In this document: positions 15,561 through 23,608 of the stretch, piece by piece
Numbering within the stretch: position 1 is the stretch's first letter
Layout: every line of letters starts with the position of its first letter
Assembly: GCA_964383845.1 (NCBI GenBank)
Contig: CAYLIF010000018.1
Coordinates: 1 to 29,428 of the forward strand
DNA from: JAAZGD01 sp964383845
GTDB lineage: Bacteria > Bacillota > Clostridia > Peptostreptococcales > Anaerovoracaceae
Length of the DNA stretch: 29,428 nucleotides
Direction of reading: 5' to 3'
Notes under the pieces: generated by a model
The model's input: the letters and a program-made list of their open reading frames with translations, nothing else
What the model was told of the DNA's origin: nothing
The model's database searches: none
Made by a program: the position numbers and the translations under genes

Positions 15561-17588
15561 TTATAAAAAACTGTAGGGGTTTATATCAATAGAGATGGTA
15601 ACATCTCGTTGTTTACTTTTTACAAAATTCGATTTCATCGTCTCTAGTATTACGGTATATTTTTTACGTCTATTCTTAGGACATCTAATCAATATGTGGT
15701 ATCTATAAGCGGCTCCCACTCGCTGTAAAACTGAAGGGGCGGCAGGATAAAGGTTTGCCAATTCTTCAGGGCCAATAGACTCTTCTATAGCTTTTTTCAA
15801 ATATTCTTCGCTAAGATTGGCCTGGCTCTTTGCCAACTCTTCTTCCTTTGATACAAATAAGATTTCAATTAAATCGCTAAAAGGAGGATAACCCAGAGCT
15901 TTTCTAATACCTAATTCGTTTCTATAAAAACCAGCATAATCTAAATTGGCTGCACTTTGTATTGAATAGTGGTCTGGGGTGTAGGATTGAATCACAACTT
16001 GTCCTTGTTCATCTCCACGGCCTGCTCTCCCAGCAGCTTGAGTAATTAGTTGAAAAGTTTTTTCTGCAGACCGGTAATCAGGTATATTTAATGATACATC
16101 TGCAGCTACAATTCCTACTAATCCAACGTTATGGAAATCTAGACCCTTAGCTACCAATTGTGTACCTACAAGGATTTGAGTTTCTCCTTTTCGGAAATCA
16201 TTCAAAATTTTTTCAATGCTTCCTCGACTCTTTATAGTGTCTAGGTCTAACCTGGCAACATTGGCTCCAGTAAAAGTTTTCTTGGCCATTTCTTCAACTT
16301 TTTCCGTGCCAACACCAAAATACTTGATGTATTTGCTATTGCAAGAAGGGCAGTTTTTTGGGACTTCCTCGCCATAACCACAATAATGACAAATCGCAAG
16401 ATTTTTGCCCCTATGATATGTAAGTGAAATCCCACAGTGATGACATTTCATTATATAGCCGCATTCTCTACATGAAACGAAATTGGCATAGCCACGGCGA
16501 TTTAGGAACAATATTATTTGTTTGCCTTCTTCTAAACATATCTGGCTGTGAGAAATAAGAGCCCTAGAAAAAATACTTCGGTTTCCTTGTTTTAGTTCTT
16601 CTCTCATATCTACTACAGACATTGTAGGCATCTCGACCTTGTTATATCTTTCTTTTAGTTCAACAAGCTGATGCAGGCCATCGTCAGCTCTGGACATAGA
16701 AATAACGCTGGGTGTGGCGCTACCCAAAACAAGAACTGCTTCATGAGACATAGCCCGTTTTTTCGCGACTTCAGAGCTTTCATACTTTGGTGTCATATCA
16801 GATTTATATGTTGTTTCATGTTCCTCATCTAATATAATGGCGCCAATATTATCTACAGGGGCAAAGACTCCTGAACGAGCACCAATAACTATCTTCGCGG
16901 CTCCCGTTCTAATTCTATTCCACTCATCGTATCTTTGTCCTGGGGTTAACTTGCTATGAAGAACCGCCACTTGCTTTGCTCCAAAACGCCCAACAAATCG
17001 TTCTATTATTTGTTTTGTAAGGGATATTTCAGGCACTAATAGTATAGCCCCTTTCCCTTTCAGCAAACACTCAGCAATAATTCTCATATATATTTCTGTT
17101 TTGCCGCTACTGGTTACTCCAAAAATTAAAAAGGAATCATGGGTCTCCTTGTTAATGCTTGGCAGAATTTTTCCCAAAGCATTCTCTTGCTCTAATGTGA
17201 GAGATGCTATAACTTGCTCTTCTCCAAACTCATCTTGGTAGGGTATTTTTGTTGATCGCCTTTTAGCAGGTGATCCCGATGGAAGCATAAGTTTCACCAC
17301 ATCATTCATTCTACACAAGTATCTTTTTTTCATCCAAACACAAGTATCTAACATTTCTTGTGTTAATGAAACTTCTTCGTCAACCTCAGCTATATATTTA
17401 AGTGATGGGATTGGTGTCTTTAACTCACTATATACCCTAAAAACCATTGCGGAAACTAAGCGATTGCCACGGGCAAAGGGAACCTTCACTAAGGCACCTA
17501 CCGAGAGAGTTTCACCCTCATATCCATAAGTATAAAAGGTGTCTGTTTGGTCGCTATCATTGTCAATTACTACATCCGCATACCTCAT
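15561..17588 (-). CDS. priA: Primosomal protein N' (replication restart helicase)
   Basis: A superfamily 2 DNA helicase that recognises stalled forks and reloads the replisome. After the N-terminal DNA-binding domain (MRYADVVIDND start) come the Walker A GVTSSGKTE, the DEEH box, and a helicase core split by a zinc module with eight cysteines in four pairs (CREC, CHHC, CHYC, CPSC). GTQLVAKGLDF and QAAGRAGR are motifs V and VI. I put the start at 17588, with AAAGGGG ten bases upstream. An in-frame ATG at 17654 would overlap asnA and add 22 hydrophobic or basic residues not typical of PriA. The 675-residue length is at the short end of the family. Confidence 0.95.
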   Translation of the reverse strand: MRYADVVIDNDSDQTDTFYTYGYEGETLSVGALVKVPFARGNRLVSAMVFRVYSELKTPIPSLKYIAEVDEEVSLTQEMLDTCVWMKKRYLCRMNDVVKLMLPSGSPAKRRSTKIPYQDEFGEEQVIASLTLEQENALGKILPSINKETHDSFLIFGVTSSGKTEIYMRIIAECLLKGKGAILLVPEISLTKQIIERFVGRFGAKQVAVLHSKLTPGQRYDEWNRIRTGAAKIVIGARSGVFAPVDNIGAIILDEEHETTYKSDMTPKYESSEVAKKRAMSHEAVLVLGSATPSVISMSRADDGLHQLVELKERYNKVEMPTMSVVDMREELKQGNRSIFSRALISHSQICLEEGKQIILFLNRRGYANFVSCRECGYIMKCHHCGISLTYHRGKNLAICHYCGYGEEVPKNCPSCNSKYIKYFGVGTEKVEEMAKKTFTGANVARLDLDTIKSRGSIEKILNDFRKGETQILVGTQLVAKGLDFHNVGLVGIVAADVSLNIPDYRSAEKTFQLITQAAGRAGRGDEQGQVVIQSYTPDHYSIQSAANLDYAGFYRNELGIRKALGYPPFSDLIEILFVSKEEELAKSQANLSEEYLKKAIEESIGPEELANLYPAAPSVLQRVGAAYRYHILIRCPKNRRKKYTVILETMKSNFVKSKQRDVTISIDINPYSFL

Positions 17589-17619
17589 AGTTTGTTGGCC
17601 CCTTTTGGTGACTGATTGT

Positions 17620-18633
17620 TTATAGCAAAAATATATTATTGTCTGTACAATCATTGATCATACTTTTCGGCCATACAGAAACCTGAACCTCTCCTATGTG
17701 AGCCTTTCTAAGAAAAAACATGCAAAGACGACTTTGCCCTATACCTCCACCTATACTGTAGGGCAGATTGTTTTCCAAAATAGCCTTGTGGAAATCCATA
17801 TCCCTTCGATCTTCAGCATCTGCAAGTTTAAGTTGACGTTCCATTGCTTCTTCGTCTACCCTTATCCCCATTGAGGAAATCTCAAATGCTATTCCCAACA
17901 CTTCATTCCAAAGAAGAATATCTCCGTTTAAGGACCAGTCATCGTAATCTGGTGCACGACCATCATGGGGTTTACCTGATCTTAAAGTTCCGCCGATGTT
18001 CTTTAAGAAAACAGCACGCTTTTCTTTGCAAATTTCATGTTCTCTTTCTTTAGGAGACAAGTCTGGATATAGATCCTCCAATTCTTGTGCAGTAATAAAG
18101 AAAATTTCGTTTGGCATTTCTGTTTTTATATTTCGGTAAAGGCGATTAACATAATCACCAAGGTTTTTCAAAGCATTGTAGATAATAGAAACAGTATATT
18201 CTAAGTATTCCTCTGTCCTATCTTCTTTTAATATAACTTTTTCCCAATCCCATTGATCTACATAGATGGAATGAATATTATCTAAGTCTTCATCCCTTCT
18301 TATAGCATTCATGTCGGTGTAAATACCATGGCCTGGAGCTATTCCATATTTGCCAAGAGCCATACGCTTCCACTTTGCAAGGGATTGAACAATTTCAACA
18401 TTGCATTCATCCATATCTTTAAGAGAAAAAGCAACGGTTCTCTCTATTCCACTTAGGTTATCGTTTAATCCACTTTCAGGAATTACAAATAATGGAGCAC
18501 TTACCCGCCTTAAGTTCAGGCCGTATGCTAATTCCTGCTGGAAAAAGTCCTTTATCTTTTTTATAGCTCTTTGGGTCTCCATATGATCCAAAGGAGAATG
18601 GTACCCTTCTGGTATAATTAATCTTGTTATCAT
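17620..18633 (-). CDS. asnA: Aspartate-ammonia ligase (asparagine synthetase A)
   Basis: Makes asparagine from aspartate, ammonia and ATP; a class II tRNA-synthetase-like fold. The 337-residue protein shows typical AsnA segments: DNLSGIERTVAF, KWKRMALGKYGI, GIYTDMNAIRRDE, VDQWDWEKVI, and near the end GGGIGQSRLCMFFL. The start at 18633 has an ideal AAAGGAG and overlaps the queH stop (ATGA); an upstream start at 18666 lies inside queH with no such site. This ammonia-dependent form suits anaerobes with ample ammonium. Its presence at the head of the priA operon is not part of the canonical cluster. Confidence 0.95.
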   Translation of the reverse strand: MITRLIIPEGYHSPLDHMETQRAIKKIKDFFQQELAYGLNLRRVSAPLFVIPESGLNDNLSGIERTVAFSLKDMDECNVEIVQSLAKWKRMALGKYGIAPGHGIYTDMNAIRRDEDLDNIHSIYVDQWDWEKVILKEDRTEEYLEYTVSIIYNALKNLGDYVNRLYRNIKTEMPNEIFFITAQELEDLYPDLSPKEREHEICKEKRAVFLKNIGGTLRSGKPHDGRAPDYDDWSLNGDILLWNEVLGIAFEISSMGIRVDEEAMERQLKLADAEDRRDMDFHKAILENNLPYSIGGGIGQSRLCMFFLRKAHIGEVQVSVWPKSMINDCTDNNIFLL

Positions 18634-19331
18634 TTGATCTCCTTTGCTAACTTTGAAAAAATACATCCACAGTATCGTTGGCGGTATAGATTGTAGGCTT
18701 TTGACAATTCTATGCTTCTCAAATAGCCGTCATTCTTTTTGAAATCTTCAGCAAGGTACTCGAGATTGTACTTAGCTCCCAGATACCTGCCAATTTCAGT
18801 TATAAGATCATAGTTTTTGTAAGGACTTACTGTTAGAGTGGTGGCAAATATATGAAAACCAGTTCTTTCAGCAATCTGTGCTGTTTTCTCAAGCCTTAGC
18901 CTAAAGCATTCCACGCAACGCTGTCCGCCTTCTGGCTCTTTTTCTAATCCTTTAATAACATTATAGAATTCTTCTGGCTTGTAGTCACCTAATAGCAATT
19001 CTACTTTATGGAAAGTAAGAACTCCTTTTTCCGTTTCTCCAGTTTTTCTACTTTGATTAAAGCGCCGGATAAAGCGGATCTGAGATTCCAGGCGTCTCTC
19101 ATATTCTTCACTATCAGAAATATTCGGATTATAGAAGAAAACCGTAACATCGTAACGACTTACCAAACGCTCAATAACAGAAGTACTACAAGGACCGCAA
19201 CAGCTATGAAGGAGTACAGCTTCTCTTCTTACTTTTTTGTCCACATAGTCTTCTATGCCTTCTTGATATCCATTGTTTTCGGTATTTGTTCTATTTATAC
19301 CTATCCATGGGTCTAATTCTTTGTTTTTCAT
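18630..19331 (-). CDS. queH: Epoxyqueuosine reductase QueH
   Basis: Catalyses the last step of queuosine formation in tRNA, reducing epoxyqueuosine, as the non-homologous substitute for QueG (family formerly DUF208). All seven expected cysteines are visible: CCGPC (C44, C45, C48), CVEC (C139, C142) and the C-terminal CGC pair (C221, C223) used as a redox disulfide. The length is 233 residues; the first 35 are polar and variable. It is the first gene of the housekeeping run, with a promoter about 50 bases upstream and AAGGA before the ATG. No other queuosine gene is in the window. Confidence 0.93.
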   Translation of the reverse strand: MKNKELDPWIGINRTNTENNGYQEGIEDYVDKKVRREAVLLHSCCGPCSTSVIERLVSRYDVTVFFYNPNISDSEEYERRLESQIRFIRRFNQSRKTGETEKGVLTFHKVELLLGDYKPEEFYNVIKGLEKEPEGGQRCVECFRLRLEKTAQIAERTGFHIFATTLTVSPYKNYDLITEIGRYLGAKYNLEYLAEDFKKNDGYLRSIELSKAYNLYRQRYCGCIFSKLAKEIK

Positions 19332-19379
19332 AATCTAAATCCTTTATTCTCGAAATGTAATTCCTTTTCACAACAAATT

Positions 19380-19407
19380 ATTATATCATATGAGGTGTGT
19401 TTTTCAA
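19380..19407 (-). promoter_or_regulatory. Sigma-A-like promoter before queH
   Basis: On the minus strand TTGAAA (19402-19407), a 16-base spacer and TATAAT (19380-19385) lie about 50 bases before the queH start. No other strong promoter was found in the gaps down to rpe, so this may drive the whole 11-gene run. Internal promoters cannot be excluded. Confidence 0.7.
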
Positions 19408-19466
19408 ATGGAGAACAGACAATCTTCACGGAATTAGCTAAAAGTAAAAGCGAGGGAGTTTTATCA

Positions 19467-20333
19467 ATGGCAGATGTAGGATATCTTTCAATAGGGTCAT
19501 ATTTAAAGAAGGAATTTGGCCATCGTGTGGTTAAATTGTCTATAGATGGTGGCTTCACCTGTCCAAATAGAGATGGGACTAAGGGTACTGGAGGCTGCTC
19601 ATTTTGTAGTGAAGAAGGCTCTGGAGAGTTCGCTTCCACTTTTAAAAAAATTAATGATCAAATTCAACGCTTATCAGAAAAATGGCCCGATAGCCAATAT
19701 CTCGCATATTTTCAATCTCACACCAACACATATGCCCCCGTAGATATTCTAGAAGAAAGATATTTAAAGGCCCTAGAATATCCTGGTGTTATAGGTCTTG
19801 CCATAGCAACGCGGCCAGATTGTCTTGCCTTAGAAATCGTAGAACTCCTAAGCAAACTTAACCATCGAACATTTTTATGGGTTGAACTTGGTCTGCAAAC
19901 AATCCACAAGGCAACTTCTGAGGACATGAATTTAGGATATACTTTACAAGACTTTAACAGTTCAATGGAACTGTTAAGGAGCAAAAACATTAAAACCGTT
20001 GTCCACCTTATACTAGGCTTGCCAGGTGAAACCCGAGAAATGATGGAAGCATCTTTGGATTACGTCTGCAGCCAAAATCCCTTTGGGATTAAGCTTCATA
20101 TGTTGAATATCATAAAAGGGTCTCCTATGGAAACCCAATACCCAAATTACGAGCCCTTCCCATCAATGGAAGAATATGTGGAGCTTGTAACACACCTTTT
20201 AAAAAGAGTCCCTAAGAATATAACCATACATAGACTAACTGGAGATGTTCCAAGGGAACTACTAATCGCACCTTCTTGGAGCTATAAAAAAATGACTATT
20301 CTCAACCAGATCAACCAAAAAATGAGAATATAA
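19467..20333 (+). CDS. YhcC-like radical SAM protein (TIGR01212 family)
   Basis: A 288-residue radical SAM protein. The cluster-binding cysteines follow the family spacing C32-x11-C44-x2-C47 (TCPNRDGTKGTGGCSFC). Further typical segments are IATRPDCL, WVELGLQTIH and VVHLILGLPGETREMM. The start at 19467 has GGGAG eight bases upstream; in-frame extension to 19395 (GTG) has no site and overlaps the divergent promoter. It is the only plus-strand gene, divergent from queH and convergent with tdk (seven bases between stops). The reaction catalysed by this family is not established as far as I know; a link to queuosine or tRNA modification is only suggested by the neighbour. Confidence 0.92.
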   Translation: MADVGYLSIGSYLKKEFGHRVVKLSIDGGFTCPNRDGTKGTGGCSFCSEEGSGEFASTFKKINDQIQRLSEKWPDSQYLAYFQSHTNTYAPVDILEERYLKALEYPGVIGLAIATRPDCLALEIVELLSKLNHRTFLWVELGLQTIHKATSEDMNLGYTLQDFNSSMELLRSKNIKTVVHLILGLPGETREMMEASLDYVCSQNPFGIKLHMLNIIKGSPMETQYPNYEPFPSMEEYVELVTHLLKRVPKNITIHRLTGDVPRELLIAPSWSYKKMTILNQINQKMRI

Positions 20334-20340
20334 AAACATT

Positions 20341-20922
20341 TTACTCGGGTCCTATGCGCCCATCGTTATAATGCTTTCTGCAAAGAGAAACATACATTTC
20401 GCTGCCTCCCAGAACAATTTGTTCACCTTGTTTAACAAATTTTCCGTCAACTACACGGGCTACCATAGTAGCCTTTCTTCCACACCAACAAATCGTTTTA
20501 ATCTCCTCAATTTTGTCAGCATAAGCTAACATATAATATGAACCCTCAAAAAGCTCATTTCTAAAATCGTTCTTAAGTCCATATGCCAAAACAGGGATTT
20601 CTAAGCTGTCCACGATTTCTACCAATTCCTGAACATGATGCTTCTTTAAGAATTGACACTCATCCACAAGAACACAATCGATTTTTCCGTGAGCATTTTC
20701 TCTTAAAAATAAATCCAATATATCAGTTTCATTATCTACCACCAAAGCTTCTCTTTGTATACCTACCCGAGATGTTATAAGTCCAACGCCGTAACGACTA
20801 TCAACCCCTGGCATTAAAGTTAAGACTTTTTTCCCACGTTCTTCATAATTATAAGCCACCTTTATGAGTTCAATGGATTTCCCTGCATTCATTGTTGAGT
20901 ATCGGTAATATAGTTGAGCCAT
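20341..20922 (-). CDS. tdk: Thymidine kinase, type II (E. coli-like subgroup)
   Basis: Phosphorylates thymidine with ATP in pyrimidine salvage. The 193 residues have the P-loop region YSTMNAGKS (8-16), the catalytic glutamate E88 in DECQF, a lasso region around GGSEMYVSLC and the structural zinc ligands C145, C147, C181 and H184. The N-terminus (MAQLYYRYSTMNAGKS, then YNYEERG) is closer to E. coli Tdk (YYSAMNAGKS) than to the GPMFSGKS form usual in Bacillus-type enzymes, so the gene may have been acquired. AAAGGA precedes the ATG. It lies 33 bases after the recombinase-like gene and may be read from the pil operon. Confidence 0.95.
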   Translation of the reverse strand: MAQLYYRYSTMNAGKSIELIKVAYNYEERGKKVLTLMPGVDSRYGVGLITSRVGIQREALVVDNETDILDLFLRENAHGKIDCVLVDECQFLKKHHVQELVEIVDSLEIPVLAYGLKNDFRNELFEGSYYMLAYADKIEEIKTICWCGRKATMVARVVDGKFVKQGEQIVLGGSEMYVSLCRKHYNDGRIGPE

Positions 20923-20955
20923 TCTTAATCGTTCCTTTCTCTAAATATGAAAATG

Positions 20956-21867
20956 TTATTTAATCCCATTCTTTCTTTGATTAATTTCTCTAAGTTTTTG
21001 AGGGCTTAGACCGTCTTCCCTCTTCTTGCCTCTTGCTGCCGCTGTGTATTTTTTAGTTATTTCCCTAAGCTGTCTTTTTGATAAACGAAGGCCTTTTAAA
21101 GAAAGTAGCAGGGGATCCTGCTGATTTTTTATAGGTTTTCGTTCATTTTCTATAAACAAAAATAGGGCTCTTTTAGTGTTGCTGTCAAAATTTAGCCATT
21201 CATCTTCTCCACTTTTACCGGGAAGTCTTAGGCACATCCTTTCTAAATCTATATCTATTATATCTAAATGGTAAACTTCTTGAGGCAACATACCCAATCG
21301 ACCAAACAATTCAAGGATTAAGTAATCCCTATGCTTAGTTTTTTCCCAATAGTGCTTTTCCTTATCTGTTAAAGACAAGCCTTCTTTAATGCCTAGGAGT
21401 GTTTTATCTAAATCCTGCCATGGTTCTTTAATTGTTGTAAAGCTATGAGCTTTTATTGGTATTTTACCAACACCCTCTGATACTTCTTTATTAGCCAGGC
21501 CTTCATTTGAAAGCTTTTTGAAAAGACAGTTTATAATAGATCTTTTTCTTAATAGAGCTTTTGCTCCATTTTCTTTATTGCTACTTGAACTTAGATAACC
21601 CTCTATTTGACCTATACTTACATTGCAGAAACTTATGAGTTCTTTTGTTTCTAACCCATGTTCATTATATAAATAATCCATGAATCTCTTTACTTCTCTT
21701 AAGTAAGCCAATCTGCTTCTAGGCTCATAGGAATCAACTAAATGCTGAAAGAAATGCATCATGAAAGATGGCAATTCACTCTCTATCAATTGACATTTGT
21801 TATCTAGGTTTTCTTTTTCAAGTAAAATGCTCTGAGATCGCATCTCAATTCCTGCTGAATCTTCCAT
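20956..21867 (-). CDS. Degenerate tyrosine-recombinase-like protein, C-terminally truncated
   Basis: A 303-residue protein that looks like a Xer/phage-integrase relative without an active site. Residues 35-130 resemble the SAM-like core-binding domain (SRLAYLREVKRFMDYL). Residues 180-290 resemble the start of the catalytic domain (YLILELFGRLGMLPQEVYHL, then IDIDLE). The arginine of box I (normally LR before SE) is replaced. The protein stops at LSPQKLREINQRKNGIK, where active enzymes have HxLRHTFAT and, further on, the nucleophilic tyrosine. I chose the ATG at 21867, 18 bases after the pilB stop, although its ribosome binding site is weak. A GTG at 21939 would overlap pilB. It may be a decayed integrase or a DNA-binding protein kept for another job. 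Confidence 0.65.
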   Translation of the reverse strand: MEDSAGIEMRSQSILLEKENLDNKCQLIESELPSFMMHFFQHLVDSYEPRSRLAYLREVKRFMDYLYNEHGLETKELISFCNVSIGQIEGYLSSSSNKENGAKALLRKRSIINCLFKKLSNEGLANKEVSEGVGKIPIKAHSFTTIKEPWQDLDKTLLGIKEGLSLTDKEKHYWEKTKHRDYLILELFGRLGMLPQEVYHLDIIDIDLERMCLRLPGKSGEDEWLNFDSNTKRALFLFIENERKPIKNQQDPLLLSLKGLRLSKRQLREITKKYTAAARGKKREDGLSPQKLREINQRKNGIK

Positions 21868-21886
21868 TTTTGTTTGCTCTTTTTTA

Positions 21887-23563
21887 TTATAATACTGAAT
21901 ATTGAACTTTGAAATACTCTTCCAAAGTAGTTTCGCCACTATTAACTAATGCCCTTGCATTTGCTTCCAGTGGCTGGAAACCTTGGCTTTTATTTAGATA
22001 TACAGAAATCTCTTCCATAGAATAATCTTTTAGAATCATTTCTCTTACTCCACTATCCACTTTTACAACCTCATGGACACCGATACGCCCTAGATAGCCA
22101 GTTTGGTTGCATTTTTTGCAGCCTTCACCAGTGTAAAGTATACCAAATCCTTTTCCCTGGATAATGATCTGTTCCCCAGAAGTAGGGGTATAAATAGTTC
22201 GGCACTCTGGACAAATTTTACGCATCAAACGCTGTGCAACAACCCCAACTAGGGCGCTAGACAAAAGATATCTTTCTACTCCCATATCCTCAAGGCGAAC
22301 AATTGCCGATATTGCGTCATTTGTATGTAGTGTGGATAAAACCAAATGACCTGTTATAGCAGCTCTTACAGAAATATTAGCAGTTTCAGTGTCTCTTGTT
22401 TCTCCAACCATAATAATATCTGGGTCTTGACGCAATAATGATCTCAGACCAGCACCAAATGTAAGACCAGCAGTGACATTTGTCTGGGTTTGATTTAGCC
22501 CATAAATAGTTCTTTCAACTGGATCCTCAATTGTGGAAATGTTTACATGTCTCTCTAAAAGTCGTTCCATTATCATATATAGGGTGGTGGTTTTTCCTGA
22601 GCCTGTTGGACCAGTTACATAGATTATTCCATGAGGGCTTTTTAACATTTCGGTAACCATTTTATAGTGATCTTGTCTCATCCCGAATGTGTCTTCTTTA
22701 GTTATTGAAGCGTTTGTGTCTAGGTATCTAATTACAACTTTTTCCCCAAAAACAGTAGGCATAGTTGAGACTCTTGCATTAATAACCATATCATCAATCT
22801 TCACCTTAAAATGGCCATCTTGAGGGACGCGTTTTTCCGCAATATCCATTCGAGATATAATCTTTATTCGTGCCACAACGTTAGGATGAAGAGCCGAATC
22901 TAAGACGGTATAATCAATTAATGTACCATCAACTCTGATTCTAATTCTAGTTTCCTTTTCATAAGGTTCGATATGAATATCACTACACTTTGTTGTATAA
23001 CCGCGAACCAACAAACTATTTAGTAACTTTACTATCATTGCTTCGCTTTCAGTTTCTTCTTCGGGATGCTCTATTTCATGTATGGCCTTAGCCACACTTT
23101 TGTTAGCTTCTAGAACGAATTCTTTGGCGGAATAATCAGAGTAGTTCAAGTCAATTGCACTCTCAATTTTGGCTTTTTCTGCAATAGATATAATAGGATA
23201 GAGTTCTGTTATCTCCCTAAGCTCTTGAATCCCCTTAAAATTGAGAGGGTCATTAATGGCAATATGAATTTTATCTTCACTCACAGATAATGGTATGATT
23301 AAATGATTCTCAGCTATCCTTCTAGGCACCATATGTATAGCAGCAGGATCAACTTCCTGCTGATTCATATCAATGAAAGGACAACCGACACGTACTGCCA
23401 GAGCCTGTAGCATTTCGATTTCTTTAATATATCCAAGGTCTTGAAGAACTTCACCAAGCCGCTTCTTGGAGCCCTGTTCCTTTTGAACTTTAACTGCATA
23501 ATCTATCTGATCTTGGGTTATATGACCAGCACTGACAAGAACATCTCCTAGTTTAATACTCAT
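21887..23563 (-). CDS. pilB: Type IV pilus extension ATPase PilB with MshEN domain
   Basis: A 558-residue hexameric ATPase that powers pilin polymerisation on the cytoplasmic side. The N-terminus carries two MshEN-type motifs, KLGDVLVSAG (4-13) and RLGEVLQDLG (35-44), which in this family bind cyclic di-GMP. The core has Walker A GPTGSGKTT (318-326), an aspartate box (TIEDPVE), Walker B DPDIIMVGETRD and the histidine box STLHTND. A zinc tetracysteine (CPEC with CKKC) is near the end. The start at 23563 follows GGAG at nine bases; the in-frame ATG at 23578 has no site. It follows the two minor pilin genes and precedes the recombinase-like gene. Confidence 0.96.
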   Translation of the reverse strand: MSIKLGDVLVSAGHITQDQIDYAVKVQKEQGSKKRLGEVLQDLGYIKEIEMLQALAVRVGCPFIDMNQQEVDPAAIHMVPRRIAENHLIIPLSVSEDKIHIAINDPLNFKGIQELREITELYPIISIAEKAKIESAIDLNYSDYSAKEFVLEANKSVAKAIHEIEHPEEETESEAMIVKLLNSLLVRGYTTKCSDIHIEPYEKETRIRIRVDGTLIDYTVLDSALHPNVVARIKIISRMDIAEKRVPQDGHFKVKIDDMVINARVSTMPTVFGEKVVIRYLDTNASITKEDTFGMRQDHYKMVTEMLKSPHGIIYVTGPTGSGKTTTLYMIMERLLERHVNISTIEDPVERTIYGLNQTQTNVTAGLTFGAGLRSLLRQDPDIIMVGETRDTETANISVRAAITGHLVLSTLHTNDAISAIVRLEDMGVERYLLSSALVGVVAQRLMRKICPECRTIYTPTSGEQIIIQGKGFGILYTGEGCKKCNQTGYLGRIGVHEVVKVDSGVREMILKDYSMEEISVYLNKSQGFQPLEANARALVNSGETTLEEYFKVQYSVL

Positions 23564-23608
23564 AAATACATTCTCCATTTTTTGACAGGGAAATAATAGA
23601 TCGTAATT

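Noticed and set aside
16247..16435. 62-codon minus-strand frame inside priA
   Set aside because: It is an alternative frame through the zinc-module region of priA, rich in lysine by chance.
19386..19466. Plus-strand promoter for the radical SAM gene
   Set aside because: No pair of hexamers with acceptable spacing stands out; a promoter must exist but cannot be placed.
20319..20342. Possible terminator between the convergent yhcC-like and tdk genes
   Set aside because: The only stem is six A/T-dominated pairs (AAAATG/CATTTT) around a 12-base loop; a T run follows on the minus side, but stability is too low to call.
20923..20955. Frameshifted remainder of the recombinase catalytic domain
   Set aside because: Only 33 bases lie between the stop and tdk, far too few for the missing HxxR and tyrosine segments.
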